A stretch of DNA of 64,000 bases. Source: Persicobacter psychrovividus. Its GTDB lineage: Bacteria; Bacteroidota; Bacteroidia; Cytophagales; Cyclobacteriaceae. The notes under the pieces are model-generated. The model worked only from the letters and a program-made list of their open reading frames with translations, made no database searches and was not told the DNA's origin. The stretch lies in the NCBI RefSeq assembly GCF_036492425.1, contig NZ_AP025292.1, positions 2,790,001-2,854,000 of the forward strand, in the 5' to 3' direction. Every line of letters starts with the position of its first letter. Within the stretch, counting starts at the first letter, position 1. Position numbers and translations under genes: made by a program. This document shows, piece after piece, positions 21,874 to 32,085 of this stretch.

Positions 21874-23268
21874 TTAAAGGTGAATCACCTCATCATAAGC
21901 CGCTGCGGTAGCTTCCATCACTGCTTCCGACATTGTTGGATGAGGGTGAACAGCCTTCAATATTTCATGCCCTGTTGCCTCAAGCTTACGTGCAGCAACA
22001 ACCTCTGCAATCATCTCAGTAACGTTAGCGCCAATCATGTGGGCACCTAACCACTCCCCGTACTTCGCATCAAAGATTACTTTCACGAAACCTTCACTTG
22101 CTCCAGCCGCTTTTGCTTTTCCAGATGCCGAGAATGGGAATTTCCCTACTTTAATATCATAACCAGCATCCTTGGCTGCCTGCTCGGTATAACCTACCGA
22201 TGAAACCTCAGGCGTACAATATGTACATCCAGGAATGTTTTTGTAATCCAATGGCTCTGGGCTGTCACCTGCAATTTTCTCTACACAGATAATACCTTCC
22301 GCAGAAGCTACGTGCGCCAAAGCTGGGCCATGAACGATATCACCAATAGCATAAACACCAGGGATATTTGTACGGTAGTAATCATCTACAATCACTTTAC
22401 CACGGTCGTACATCACACCAACATCTTCCAAACCGATGTTCTCCAAATTGGTCGATACACCAACTGCAGAAAGGACTACATCAGCCTCAATAGTCTCTTC
22501 ACCCTTAGCCGTTTTCACTGTAACTACACAGCCTTCTCCTGAAGTATCTACATTTGTTACTTCAGACTTGGTTTTGATCTTAATGCCTTTTTTCTTGTAC
22601 TCACGCTCCAACTGCTTCGAGATATCTGTATCCTCTACAGGAACGATTCGGTCCATAAACTCTACAATTGTTACTTCTGTACCAATTGAGTTATAAAAAT
22701 AAGCAAACTCAACACCAATAGCACCAGAACCTACCACAACCAATTTCTTTGGCTGAGTTTCCAATGACATCGCCTGGCGGTAACCGATAATCTTTTTACC
22801 ATCAATCGGCAACGAAGGCAACTCACGCGCACGGCCACCCGTCGCAAGAATAATATGGTCAGCACTGTATTCAGTTACAACACCATCTGCAGCGGTAACC
22901 GCTACCTTCTTGCCTGCAACCAATTTACCCGTACCGTTGATTACATCAATTTTGTTCTTCTTCATCAAGAACTGCACCCCTTTGCTCATGCTTTCAGCAA
23001 CACCACGAGAACGCTTCACCATTCCTGTAAAGTCTGCTGTGGCATCACTTACCGAGATTCCGTAATCTGCTGCATGTTGAATGTATTCGTAAACCTGAGC
23101 TGATTTCAAAAGCGCTTTCGTTGGAATACACCCCCAGTTCAGGCAAATACCTCCTAAGTTTTCCTTTTCAACGATTGCTACTTTCAAGCCAAGTTGAGAA
23201 GCGCGGATTGCAGCTACGTATCCACCAGGACCGCTACCTACAATAATTACATCATGTTTTGCTGACAT
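21874..23268 (-). CDS. lpdA: Dihydrolipoyl dehydrogenase (E3)
   Basis: FAD flavoprotein that reoxidises lipoamide in 2-oxoacid dehydrogenase and glycine-cleavage complexes; 464 residues. GSGPGGYVAA (11-20) binds FAD, the redox pair is Cys42/Cys47 in GGICLNWGCIPTKAL, the NAD motif VVGSGAIGVEFA is near 180 and the catalytic HPHPT motif lies near the C-terminus. No other 2-oxoacid dehydrogenase subunit is nearby, so the partner complex cannot be assigned. Confidence 0.97.
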   Translation of the reverse strand: MSAKHDVIIVGSGPGGYVAAIRASQLGLKVAIVEKENLGGICLNWGCIPTKALLKSAQVYEYIQHAADYGISVSDATADFTGMVKRSRGVAESMSKGVQFLMKKNKIDVINGTGKLVAGKKVAVTAADGVVTEYSADHIILATGGRARELPSLPIDGKKIIGYRQAMSLETQPKKLVVVGSGAIGVEFAYFYNSIGTEVTIVEFMDRIVPVEDTDISKQLEREYKKKGIKIKTKSEVTNVDTSGEGCVVTVKTAKGEETIEADVVLSAVGVSTNLENIGLEDVGVMYDRGKVIVDDYYRTNIPGVYAIGDIVHGPALAHVASAEGIICVEKIAGDSPEPLDYKNIPGCTYCTPEVSSVGYTEQAAKDAGYDIKVGKFPFSASGKAKAAGASEGFVKVIFDAKYGEWLGAHMIGANVTEMIAEVVAARKLEATGHEILKAVHPHPTMSEAVMEATAAAYDEVIHL

Positions 23269-23570
23269 CTTATATTAGGGTATAGTTATTCGATTAGATT
23301 TGATTTTGCGAATTTATAGGTTAAGTCAATCCATGCCAACAAATAAAACGATAAATATCATCTTTTTTTATTTTTTTTATTGGATAACAGACGATAACAC
23401 TAATTTAACGCCACAAATATCTTTAAAAAATCAATATTGATAATCGGCTTGAAAAAATCAAATCCCCCGTAATTAGTTTCTTTTTTCCGAAGATTTCTAA
23501 AACTTGAAATTCTATGCCTATATTTGAGCTCATTTAGATTCTCGAAATCAAGAAAATAAAAAATAAATAC
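23269..23570. other. Intergenic gap between lpdA and fabG
   Basis: This is a divergent promoter region of 302 A/T-rich bases with no supportable gene. It carries the fabG -7 box at 23519-23526. A weak possible lpdA promoter (TTG and TATAAATT on the minus strand around 23316-23340) was seen but is not convincing. Confidence 0.6.
23519..23526 (+). promoter_or_regulatory. Putative -7 box for fabG
   Basis: TATATTTG fits TAnnTTTG and is about 45 bases before the fabG ATG. No clear -33 element is at the expected distance. Confidence 0.5.
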
Positions 23571-24317
23571 ATGAAACTTTTAGAAGGAAAAACAGCCCTT
23601 GTAACGGGTGCTTCCAAAGGAATCGGTCGGGCAATCGCCCTTACTTTTGCCGAGCAGGGTGCTAATGTCGCTTTCACATACCTTTCAAGTGTTGAAAAAG
23701 GGCAAGCTTTAGAGGCTGAATTAGCCGAAAAAGGTGTTCAGGCAAAAGGTTTCCGTTCTGATGCTTCAGACTTTGCTGCTGCAGAGGAATTGATCAACGA
23801 CGTAGTTTCGACATTTGGCCGCTTAGATGTATTGGTGAACAATGCGGGTATTACAAAAGATGGTTTGCTGATGCGAATGAACGAAGAACAATTCGACCAA
23901 GTCATTCAGGTAAACCTAAAATCTGTTTTTAATACTGTAAAAGCAGCTACACGCCAATTAATGAAACAAAGAGGTGGATCGATTATCAACATGTCATCTG
24001 TTGTCGGTGTGAAAGGGAATGCTGGTCAGGCAAACTACGCAGCCTCAAAAGCAGGTATCATTGGCTTTACTAAATCTGTTGCTTTGGAATTAGGCTCAAG
24101 AGGCATTCGTGCAAACGTGGTTGCTCCTGGCTTCATTGAAACCGAAATGACTGCCGCATTGGATGAAAAACAAGTTCAAGGCTGGAGAGATGCTATTCCT
24201 CTAAAACGCGGTGGCGCTCCAGAAGATGTTGCAAACACTTGTGTTTTCTTGGCATCAGATATGTCAGCTTACACAACTGGGCAAGTTTTTCAGGTAGATG
24301 GTGGTATGCTTACCTGA
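23571..24317 (+). CDS. fabG: 3-oxoacyl-[acyl-carrier-protein] reductase
   Basis: Short-chain dehydrogenase that reduces 3-oxoacyl-ACP with NADPH in fatty-acid elongation; 248 residues. The cofactor motif TGASKGIG is at 12-19, NNAG near 91, and the catalytic Ser, Tyr and Lys sit in SSVVGVKGNAGQANYAASK (near 140-157). High similarity to canonical FabG supports the name, but the gene stands alone rather than in a fab cluster, so another SDR substrate is possible. Confidence 0.9.
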   Translation: MKLLEGKTALVTGASKGIGRAIALTFAEQGANVAFTYLSSVEKGQALEAELAEKGVQAKGFRSDASDFAAAEELINDVVSTFGRLDVLVNNAGITKDGLLMRMNEEQFDQVIQVNLKSVFNTVKAATRQLMKQRGGSIINMSSVVGVKGNAGQANYAASKAGIIGFTKSVALELGSRGIRANVVAPGFIETEMTAALDEKQVQGWRDAIPLKRGGAPEDVANTCVFLASDMSAYTTGQVFQVDGGMLT

Positions 24318-24331
24318 TCTACAAAATTCTT

Positions 24332-24367
24332 AAAAAAAAGAGCGACCGATTCGGTGGCTCTTTTTTT
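24332..24367 (+). terminator. Terminator after fabG
   Basis: AAAAAAGAGC and GCTCTTTTTT flank a GACC-GATTC-GGTG upper stem, followed by more T. It sits about 15 bases after the fabG stop. Confidence 0.88.
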
Positions 24368-24501
24368 ATGCAAAAACTTTCCCTTCTCGTAGATCATCAA
24401 CTTTTTTTTGCATTTTTATCAGAAAATAAAAGGTACATTACGTAAAAACATTGACGGCCATTTTTTTCTGGCACCCAATTCTCAACCCATAAATTCTGTT
24501 C

Positions 24502-26580
24502 ATGGAATCAATTCAGGTTCAACTGCCCATTTCTGCCTGGTGGCTCATTCCAGCCTTATTTTTAGGCTTACTTTACGCATACCTACAGTATAAACACCCT
24601 CAGCGTTTCTCCAAACCTGTAAGAAATGTATTGGCGGTCTTTCGATTTATGATTGTTACTGTTCTTGCTTTTTTACTGATGAATCCACTGATCAAAACGG
24701 TCAGTAATAAAACAGAAGCGCCAAGTATGGTCATGCTACTCGATGCCTCCACGTCAATCAATGACTACTCCGACTCCCTTAATCTCGAAAAGAGTATCAG
24801 AGCGCTCTCCAAATGGAAAGATCAGTTAGAAAATCTGGGCTTTAAAATAGATGTGCAGGATTTGGAAGGCAATCACCTGAGTAACTTACAAGAAGTACAA
24901 TTCTCTGAGAATGCCACAAATTTATCCAATGCACTCCAAAGTGTAAAAACCAGTTATGAGGGCCGCAATTTAGCGGGTATTTTACTGCTCAGTGATGGGC
25001 TTTATAATCAAGGTATTAATCCTACTTACCTCAATTTAAATACCCCATTATATATTTTGGGAGCAGGTGATACTATTCCCAAGAATGATTTAGGAATAAA
25101 AAAATTACGATTTAACAAGGTCGTATATCAGGGCAATCAGTTTTTGCTTCAGGCTCAGGTTGAGGCTTTCGGTTTTATGGGAAAAACAGCTAACATCAGG
25201 CTAATCCATAGCGGAAAGGTCATTGCTCAGCAAAAAGTCGCCATAGAAAAGGACCGCGATTTATTGGACGTTGACTTCAAAGTAGATGCTAAAGAAAAAG
25301 GGTTACACCGATATCAGGTTGAAATTGTTCCCATCGATGGTGAATTCACGACTAATAACAATAAAAAGCAGGCTTATATTGAAGTCATTGAAGGAAAGCA
25401 AAAAATAGTCTGTATAGCTTATGCACCACATCCCGACCTCAAATTTTTACGATCAATCATTGAAGAAAATAAAAACTATGAGTTTGAGCTAAAATATATC
25501 AACAGCAAGACGGCACTCCCAAAGTCACCTTTTGACCTGGTCATATTCCATCAAATTCCCAACAAGAAGAACTTAGGCAATGCGCTGATCGCCACTGCAG
25601 AAAAAAGAAATATTCCAAGCCTATTCATGACAGGCAATACTACGGATTTCAATCAATTGAACAAGCTGAATAAAGCCCTTACTTTAGTTGGTTACCGAGG
25701 ACAAAAGGATCAAGTTTTTGGAAAGTACAATAACAGCTTTTCCTTATTCAACCTTTCCTCTGATTACCAAGGGATTATTTCATCATTACCTCCACTTACT
25801 GTCCCTTATGGTGAAGTTGCTTTGAAAGGCGCAAGTCAGACGGTCATTTTTCAACAGATTGGTGCTGTTACTACCGAAAAACCCGTGTTGGCGATAAACA
25901 CTTCTGCAGGAAGTCGAAGTGCTACATTTATAGGTTCTGGCTTGTTTCGGTGGAAGCTGAAAGAATTTGCTCAACATGGAGAAGTGGTTGCTTCAAGCGA
26001 ACTCTTTAAAAAAGTGTTACAGCTGCTTTCCAAAAAAACAGACAAAAGGCAATTTAAATTTTACCCACAAAAAAATGAATACTGGACAAATGAACAGGTT
26101 GTGTTTCAGGCAAACTTGATGAATGAACTTTTTGAGCCCATTTACGACCTGCCTATTCAACTGACCCTAACTCATGAAAATAATGCTGTTCAAAACTACG
26201 AATTTGTTCCAGGAAAAAACAATAATCGTTTCAGGGTAAAAAATTTACAGGAAGGGCTGTACCAATACAAGGCTACAGTTAAAATTAATGGAAAGCAGTT
26301 CATTAATAAAGGGGAGTTACTGATGAAAAAACAAGAGTTGGAGGCGCTGCAAATTACCGCAGACTTTGACATGCTGAGACATCTTGCTCACACCAATAGA
26401 GGTGGCTTCCAAAGTATAGATAACTTTAATCCACAACAATGGACTCCCGCACAAGCACAGGGCCGTATTTATTCTGAAGAATCTTTCAGGCCGCTTATCG
26501 ACCTTAAATGGATCTTGCTGTTATTTGCCATTTTATTAACTGCTGAATGGTTCTTACGAAAGCTCAATGGCAGCTATTAA
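24502..26580 (+). CDS. Membrane-anchored VWA-domain protein
   Basis: 692 residues. Two N-terminal transmembrane helices (about 10-28 and 45-65) precede a von Willebrand A-like domain (about 75-200) with the MIDAS triplet DASTS and the downstream LLLSDG strand. A beta-rich region and a segment near residues 300-410 that resembles a class-I glutamine-amidotransferase-like fold follow, and a final helix (about 668-686) closes the protein. Proteins of this layout are common in Bacteroidota and of unknown role; binding of a partner protein through the metal site is inferred. The gene stands alone between terminators. Confidence 0.75.
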   Translation: MESIQVQLPISAWWLIPALFLGLLYAYLQYKHPQRFSKPVRNVLAVFRFMIVTVLAFLLMNPLIKTVSNKTEAPSMVMLLDASTSINDYSDSLNLEKSIRALSKWKDQLENLGFKIDVQDLEGNHLSNLQEVQFSENATNLSNALQSVKTSYEGRNLAGILLLSDGLYNQGINPTYLNLNTPLYILGAGDTIPKNDLGIKKLRFNKVVYQGNQFLLQAQVEAFGFMGKTANIRLIHSGKVIAQQKVAIEKDRDLLDVDFKVDAKEKGLHRYQVEIVPIDGEFTTNNNKKQAYIEVIEGKQKIVCIAYAPHPDLKFLRSIIEENKNYEFELKYINSKTALPKSPFDLVIFHQIPNKKNLGNALIATAEKRNIPSLFMTGNTTDFNQLNKLNKALTLVGYRGQKDQVFGKYNNSFSLFNLSSDYQGIISSLPPLTVPYGEVALKGASQTVIFQQIGAVTTEKPVLAINTSAGSRSATFIGSGLFRWKLKEFAQHGEVVASSELFKKVLQLLSKKTDKRQFKFYPQKNEYWTNEQVVFQANLMNELFEPIYDLPIQLTLTHENNAVQNYEFVPGKNNNRFRVKNLQEGLYQYKATVKINGKQFINKGELLMKKQELEALQITADFDMLRHLAHTNRGGFQSIDNFNPQQWTPAQAQGRIYSEESFRPLIDLKWILLLFAILLTAEWFLRKLNGSY

Positions 26581-26924
26581 TTTGACCGTCTTTCTGAAGA
26601 TGATTTAAAAAAGGCTTCCCTCATTTAGGACTACTTGCTAAAAACACATCCACCAACCACCAGCGTTCTATTTTGAGAGCGTGATTTCCCTCAGATTAAT
26701 GATGCGAACTTAATGAGACGAGACTCAACAAAAACACTACTGATCTCATTAAATTTCGAAAATAAGCTTTTCTTAAGAGCGCGTGACATTCCGTTGGTCT
26801 CTTGCATTTGACAAGATAAAATCATATCCCGTCAGTTCAAATACAATAAAAGTGCCCTCTGAGTCAAATTTTACTGGAGTAGCCTTCCATTAAAAGGACC
26901 TGAGTGTCATTCATTTTCAAACAT
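26581..26924. other. Intergenic gap between the VWA gene and clpC
   Basis: The two genes converge on this gap. No supportable gene is seen. It contains a perfect 9-bp inverted repeat, TTAATGAGA (26710-26718) and TCTCATTAA (26744-26752), separated by 25 bases. No clear terminator for the VWA gene was found. Confidence 0.6.
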
Positions 26925-26960
26925 AAAAAAAGTGAACAACGAAATGCTGTTCACTTTTTT
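26925..26960 (-). terminator. Terminator after clpC (bidirectional)
   Basis: AAAAAAGTGAACA and TGTTCACTTTTTT form a 13-bp stem around a 9-base loop, with A and T tracts on either side, so it can work from both strands. On the minus strand it lies just past the clpC stop. Confidence 0.85.
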
Positions 26961-26982
26961 ATATTATGGGATATTTACTTCT

Positions 26983-29538
26983 TTATTCTTCTTCAGGCGA
27001 ATTCACTGGCTTGCGAATCTCAAGACTTAATTCTTCCTCTTTGTCTTTATGGTCTGCTACAATCACATCACCATCAGATAAACTTCCTTTCAGAATTTCC
27101 TCTGCTACGGCGTCTTCCAAATATTTTTGGATTGCCCGATTCAACGGACGAGCACCATATTGTGGATCATAACCTTTATGAGATAAGAAATCTTTAGCCG
27201 ATTCCGTCAGTTCAATACTAAAGCCAAGATCCTCAATTCTCTTGAAAAGCTTATGCAATGAGATATCAATAATCTGATGGATATCCTCCCTTTTCAAACT
27301 GTTGAATACAATCACATCATCCAATCGATTTAAAAACTCAGGACTAAATGTTTTCTTCAAAGCATTTTGAATCGTGGATTTCATATGGTCATCAACTCCT
27401 TCACGTTTTGCCTGAGTGGCAAAACCAACACCAGAGCCGAAGTCTTTCAACTCACGGATACCAATATTTGAAGTCATGATGATAATGGTATTTCGGAAGT
27501 CAACCCGACGCCCCAAACCATCTGTCAAGATACCGTCATCTAAAACCTGCAAAAGCAAATTGAAGATATCTGGATGTGCTTTCTCGATTTCATCTAAAAG
27601 CACCACAGAATAAGGTTTACGACGAACTTTTTCCGTTAACTGTCCACCTTCTTCATAGCCTACATAGCCAGGAGGCGCTCCAACCAATCGAGATACCGAG
27701 AATTTCTCCATATACTCAGACATATCAATCCGAATCAAAGAATCCTCTTTATCGAACAAGTAAGTGGAAAGTACCTTCGCAAGCTCTGTTTTCCCAACAC
27801 CCGTAGGCCCCAAGAACACAAATGAACCAATTGGCTTTTTAGGATCCTTCAAACCTACACGAGTACGCTGAATTGCTTTGGTCAGCTTGCCAATCGCCTC
27901 GTCCTGTCCAATAACTTTTCCTTTGAGTTCATCACCCATACCTACCAACTTGAGGCTCTCATTTTGAGCAACTCTCTTCGTTGGTACGCCTGTCATCATT
28001 GCAATAACTTCGGCAACGTTATCTTCATTAACAGTATATCTCTTAGTCTTCGTTTCCTCTTCCCAAGATGCCTTAGCCTTGTCCAGTTGTTCGATCAATT
28101 TTTTCTCATTATCGCGCAACTGAGCGGCTTCCTCATACTTCTGGGACTTAACAACGCGGTTTTTTTCTACCTTGATATTCTCAATAGCATCTTCAAGTTT
28201 CAGAATTTCATCTGGCACATGAATGTTATTAATATGAACACGTGCACCCGCTTCATCCAAAACATCAATTGCTTTATCCGGCAAAAAGCGATCACTGATA
28301 TATCGATCCGATAATTTTACACAAGCCTGAATAGCCTCTGGTGTATAATTAACGTGATGATGCTCTTCATATTTAGATTTGATATTATTCAAAATCTCCA
28401 TGGTTTCCTCTGGCGTCGCAGCATCGACCATTACTTGCTGGAATCGACGAGCCAAAGCTCCATCCTTTTCAATATACTGACGATATTCGTCGAGGGTAGT
28501 CGCTCCAATACATTGTATTTCTCCACGTGCAAGGGCAGGTTTGAACATATTCGAAGCATCCAGCGAACCCGAAGCTCCTCCAGCACCAACAATCGTGTGA
28601 AGTTCATCAATAAACAGGATAACATCTGGAGATTTTTCCAATTCATTCATGACCGCCTTCATTCGCTCTTCGAACTGACCACGGTACTTGGTTCCTGCTA
28701 CTAAAGATGCCAAATCCAACGTCAGCACACGTTTGTCAAACAACACACGTGAAACTTTTCGCTGAATAATTCGCAAGGCAAGACCTTCCGCTATTGCGGT
28801 TTTACCTACACCAGGCTCCCCAATCAATATAGGATTGTTTTTCTTTCGACGACTCAGAATCTGCGCAACACGCTCAATCTCTTTGTCTCTTCCTACGATC
28901 GGGTCTAATTTGCCATCTTCAGCCATTTTAGTCAAATCTCGACCAAAATTGTCTAATACTGGGGTACGTGACTTCTCGTTTCCTTTTGAGTACTCCTTGC
29001 TACTTCCACCACCAACTCCACCACTGGAAGTACCTGCAGAACCGAAAATTTGTGGAGTCTCAGGATTTTTGGTCTCATCTGACTCTCCTAAATTTCTGTT
29101 TTCCATATGATACTCAAGTAATTCTTTAACTACGTCGTAATTAACATCAAATTTCTCTAAAATTTGTGTCGCTATATTATCCTCATCACGCAATATTGAA
29201 AGTAGTAAATGCTCGGTACCTATGAGCTGTGACTTAAAAATCTTAGCTTCAAGATAAGTGATCTTTAATACTTTTTCAGACTGCCTTGTTAACGGAATAT
29301 TTGTCAGGTTTTTCACGTTACTCAGGGCGGTGCCTTTCGTTGACTGCTCAACTGCTTGGCGCAATTCCTCTAAAGTAACACCTAATTTTTTGAGCAAGTG
29401 CACCGCAACCCCCTCACCCTCACGGATGATACCGAGGAGAAGATGCTCGGTACCGATATAATCATGCCCGAGTCTCAGGGCTTCCTCTCTACTCAGGGAA
29501 ATAACCTCTTTTACTCTATTTGAAAATTTTGCTTCCAT
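26983..29538 (-). CDS. clpC: ATP-dependent Clp protease ATP-binding subunit ClpC
   Basis: Hsp100 unfoldase that feeds proteins to ClpP; 851 residues. A double Clp_N repeat (1-145) is followed by a Gly/Ser-rich linker (about 165-185), AAA+ module 1 (Walker A GEPGVGKT at 240-247), a UVR-type middle segment and AAA+ module 2 (GPTGVGKT, about 570). No clpP, ctsR or mcsAB is adjacent, unlike in Firmicutes, and no CIRCE operator is visible upstream. Confidence 0.96.
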   Translation of the reverse strand: MEAKFSNRVKEVISLSREEALRLGHDYIGTEHLLLGIIREGEGVAVHLLKKLGVTLEELRQAVEQSTKGTALSNVKNLTNIPLTRQSEKVLKITYLEAKIFKSQLIGTEHLLLSILRDEDNIATQILEKFDVNYDVVKELLEYHMENRNLGESDETKNPETPQIFGSAGTSSGGVGGGSSKEYSKGNEKSRTPVLDNFGRDLTKMAEDGKLDPIVGRDKEIERVAQILSRRKKNNPILIGEPGVGKTAIAEGLALRIIQRKVSRVLFDKRVLTLDLASLVAGTKYRGQFEERMKAVMNELEKSPDVILFIDELHTIVGAGGASGSLDASNMFKPALARGEIQCIGATTLDEYRQYIEKDGALARRFQQVMVDAATPEETMEILNNIKSKYEEHHHVNYTPEAIQACVKLSDRYISDRFLPDKAIDVLDEAGARVHINNIHVPDEILKLEDAIENIKVEKNRVVKSQKYEEAAQLRDNEKKLIEQLDKAKASWEEETKTKRYTVNEDNVAEVIAMMTGVPTKRVAQNESLKLVGMGDELKGKVIGQDEAIGKLTKAIQRTRVGLKDPKKPIGSFVFLGPTGVGKTELAKVLSTYLFDKEDSLIRIDMSEYMEKFSVSRLVGAPPGYVGYEEGGQLTEKVRRKPYSVVLLDEIEKAHPDIFNLLLQVLDDGILTDGLGRRVDFRNTIIIMTSNIGIRELKDFGSGVGFATQAKREGVDDHMKSTIQNALKKTFSPEFLNRLDDVIVFNSLKREDIHQIIDISLHKLFKRIEDLGFSIELTESAKDFLSHKGYDPQYGARPLNRAIQKYLEDAVAEEILKGSLSDGDVIVADHKDKEEELSLEIRKPVNSPEEE

Positions 29539-29627
29539 ACCTATGGGGTTTGGCGGTTTAAGCGTTAAATGGATAATTATTTTTCGTTTCTCTTATTCTC
29601 ATTAAAACGGAATAAAAATCTGTTTTG

Positions 29628-30275
29628 TTACTTACACTTAACCGATTGTTGAATAACATTTCTTGCATTAGGACCTTCACAAAACAATAAGTCCAATACA
29701 CTTAAATTGCTGACAAATTCATTACCAAAGAGTTGAGGATACGGGAATGGCACTAAAATTCCATTTTTGTCATAATCAACTTTGGGCTGTAACCTGTCAC
29801 GCATGTCAATAATTTTGTCGGAGTCGGAATATTTGGCATACTCGTCTGTCAGACTGATTTCCTTTTTTATTCCTAAAAGCTTGAACAACACCTTCAGCAA
29901 TGAGAGGTTAAACTCAAAAAGCGTCGTTTGCTCCCCAAAAAACACAGGCTCAAGAAAGTCGATATAATGTTCAAAAAATGGGGCTTTACCATAAGCTGTT
30001 TTAATGGAACGCCAGTGAATTTTTCGCCACTGCTGGCGATCATCCAAAAGAATTTTCTGAATATGATGTCTTTTATTTCCAGCCACCATGGGGATGGTCA
30101 AATCACGTACCCCCTGCGATGTAAGAATACGGCAACGGTTACGGTAGGTTTGTTTACTGAAGTTTTCTTGTGCTTCGATCAGCAACTTTTCCGATTGAAT
30201 AATTGCGGCGAAATATTCTACAGAAGGCAGGTAATGCAAATCAAGTAATACCTCCTTGTTCTGTAAATCAAACAT
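29628..30275 (-). CDS. WbqC family protein
   Basis: 215 residues. The pattern LHYLPSVEYFAAI, TYRNRCRILTSQGVRDLTIPM and WRKIHWRSIKTAYGKAPFFEHY (the last two within residues 40-115) is typical of the WbqC-like family (PF08889). Members occur in O-antigen clusters and as single genes across Bacteroidota; the enzymatic role is not established. It lies 18 bases after the YciO-type gene on the same strand, so the two are probably co-transcribed. Confidence 0.85.
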   Translation of the reverse strand: MFDLQNKEVLLDLHYLPSVEYFAAIIQSEKLLIEAQENFSKQTYRNRCRILTSQGVRDLTIPMVAGNKRHHIQKILLDDRQQWRKIHWRSIKTAYGKAPFFEHYIDFLEPVFFGEQTTLFEFNLSLLKVLFKLLGIKKEISLTDEYAKYSDSDKIIDMRDRLQPKVDYDKNGILVPFPYPQLFGNEFVSNLSVLDLLFCEGPNARNVIQQSVKCK

Positions 30276-30293
30276 TGTTTATTTTTTAAATGA

Positions 30294-30923
30294 TTAAACA
30301 TACTGGGAAAGATCTCCCAATCCCTCCCTGATCACCTCAAGTTCACCATTGGTGGTGTCCACCACCGTTGAGGCGACATTATTCCCGTAGCCACCATCAA
30401 TCACAATATCGACGAGGTTGGCATATTTTTCATAAATCAACTCGGGGTCGGTAGTGTATTCAAGTACTTCGTCATCATCAAGCACCGAGGTGGTAATGAT
30501 CGGGTTCCCGAGTTCTTTCACTATTGCCCTTGGGATGTTATTATCGGGAATTCTGATACCCACCGTTTTTTTCTTGGCTGAAATAATTTTCGGCACTTGG
30601 TTATTGGCAGGAAACAGGAAAGTAAATGGCCCTGGCAGTGTTTTTTTCAACACCTTAAATACAGGTGTCGGGATCGAACGTGTATAAGCGGAAATATCAC
30701 TGATGTCGTAACAGATGAATGAAAGACGGGTTTTATTGGCTTTTACCCCTTTAATTCTACAGACCCGATCAATGGCCTTTGCATTGTTGAAATCACATCC
30801 TATACCATATACAGTATCTGTAGGGTAGATGACCACAGCGCCATTTCTAATGGCTTTCACCACTTCAATAATCTTGCGTTCATCAGGGTTTTCTGGATAT
30901 AATCGTATAAGTTCTGCAGCCAT
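30294..30923 (-). CDS. Sua5/YciO/YrdC family protein, YciO type
   Basis: 209 residues of the YrdC-fold family whose best-known members make threonylcarbamoyl-AMP for tRNA t6A. Within the family the sequence looks closest to Yci[38 protein letters not shown] and the ending VREGLGD-like VIREGLGDL. This pattern differs from the KR-S-N signature of TsaC/Sua5. A housekeeping role as a TsaC substitute cannot be excluded. It is divergent from mltG. Confidence 0.82.
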   Translation of the reverse strand: MAAELIRLYPENPDERKIIEVVKAIRNGAVVIYPTDTVYGIGCDFNNAKAIDRVCRIKGVKANKTRLSFICYDISDISAYTRSIPTPVFKVLKKTLPGPFTFLFPANNQVPKIISAKKKTVGIRIPDNNIPRAIVKELGNPIITTSVLDDDEVLEYTTDPELIYEKYANLVDIVIDGGYGNNVASTVVDTTNGELEVIREGLGDLSQYV

Positions 30924-30963
30924 AAATTTAAGTGATTAAAATTTTTATTATTATTGCAAAAGT

Positions 30964-32001
30964 ATGAAAAGAACAAAAATCATAGCCATTGCCCTCATTG
31001 TAGGTTCAATGCTCAGTGCTACTTTTTTATTTTATGGATATCAACTTTTGAAATCCCCCAACATTTTGGTGGGAAAAAAAAGCCCTGAATATATCTACAT
31101 CAAATCAGGAGATACTTTCAAGGATTTGCAGAATCAATTGTTCGACCGTAAGATCGTGAATGATGCTGTGGCATTTAGCTTTGTGGCCAAGCTGATGGAT
31201 TTAGATAAAACCCTAAAACCTGGACGCTATAAACTAAAGCCTGACATGAACAACCGAGCGGCAATTGCCACTTTTCGCTCAGGAAACCAGGCGCCTGTCA
31301 ATATTACATTTAACAATTTAAGATTCCTAAAAGATCTGCCCGCTAAATTAGCGGGAAAGTTGGAAATGGACAGCGCAGCCCTTGCTGAGGCGATAAATGA
31401 TGACTCGATAATGCTGGAGTATGGTTTTGACTCCCTGAATTATAAATCAATGTTTATTCCTAATACTTATACGGTATTCTGGGATATATCGCCGAAGGAA
31501 TTGCTGCAAAGAATGAATTATGAATATAAGCGGTTTTGGAATGATAGCCGTTTGGCCAAAGCCGACAGCCTTGAACTCACTGCTCAGCAGGTCTCGACTC
31601 TGGCGTCAATCGTTTATGCTGAATCCAAAAAATCTGATGAATACCCACGCATTGCTGGCGTTTATTATAATCGACTGAAGCGGGGAATTAAGTTAGATGC
31701 TGACCCGACGCTCGTTTATGCCTGGCAGGATTTTACCATTAAGCGGGTTTTGAACAAGCATAAAGTTATTGACAGTCCTTTTAACACTTACAAAAACGCT
31801 GGCCTGCCCCCAGGACCGATCAATATGCCATCTATTAAAGCGATTGACGGTGTTTTAAACCTTGAGCATCATAAATACCTTTATTTCTGTGCCAGTGAAG
31901 ATTTCTCGGGCTATCATAATTTTGCTCGAACACTCACAGAACACAATCGAAATGCGGCAAAATTTCAGCGAGCGTTGAACAAGGCCCGAATATATAAATA
32001 A
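30964..32001 (+). CDS. mltG: Endolytic murein transglycosylase MltG
   Basis: Inner-membrane lytic transglycosylase that cleaves nascent glycan strands and sets their length; 345 residues. An N-terminal transmembrane helix (about 6-27) is followed by a LysM-like segment and the YceG catalytic domain, with the active-site Glu in IVYAESKKSDEYPRIAGVYYNRL (about residue 220) and PTLVYA/NTYKNAGLPPGPINMPS downstream. Here it stands alone with a terminator after it. Confidence 0.95.
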   Translation: MKRTKIIAIALIVGSMLSATFLFYGYQLLKSPNILVGKKSPEYIYIKSGDTFKDLQNQLFDRKIVNDAVAFSFVAKLMDLDKTLKPGRYKLKPDMNNRAAIATFRSGNQAPVNITFNNLRFLKDLPAKLAGKLEMDSAALAEAINDDSIMLEYGFDSLNYKSMFIPNTYTVFWDISPKELLQRMNYEYKRFWNDSRLAKADSLELTAQQVSTLASIVYAESKKSDEYPRIAGVYYNRLKRGIKLDADPTLVYAWQDFTIKRVLNKHKVIDSPFNTYKNAGLPPGPINMPSIKAIDGVLNLEHHKYLYFCASEDFSGYHNFARTLTEHNRNAAKFQRALNKARIYK

Positions 32002-32048
32002 GCAAGTGTGGTCGTCAGTCTATATTGCGACAATCTCAGCTTAAAAGT

Positions 32049-32085
32049 AAAGTCCATGAATCAAGAAGATCCATGGACTTTTTTT
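32049..32085 (+). terminator. Terminator after mltG
   Basis: AAAGTCCATG and CATGGACTTT pair across a 13-base loop, followed by a T run that overlaps the 3' end of the opposing reductase gene. Confidence 0.78.

Noticed and set aside
26904-27197. 97-codon plus-strand frame overlapping the clpC 3' end
   Set aside because: It is antisense to clpC and runs across the clpC terminator; no homologous motif.
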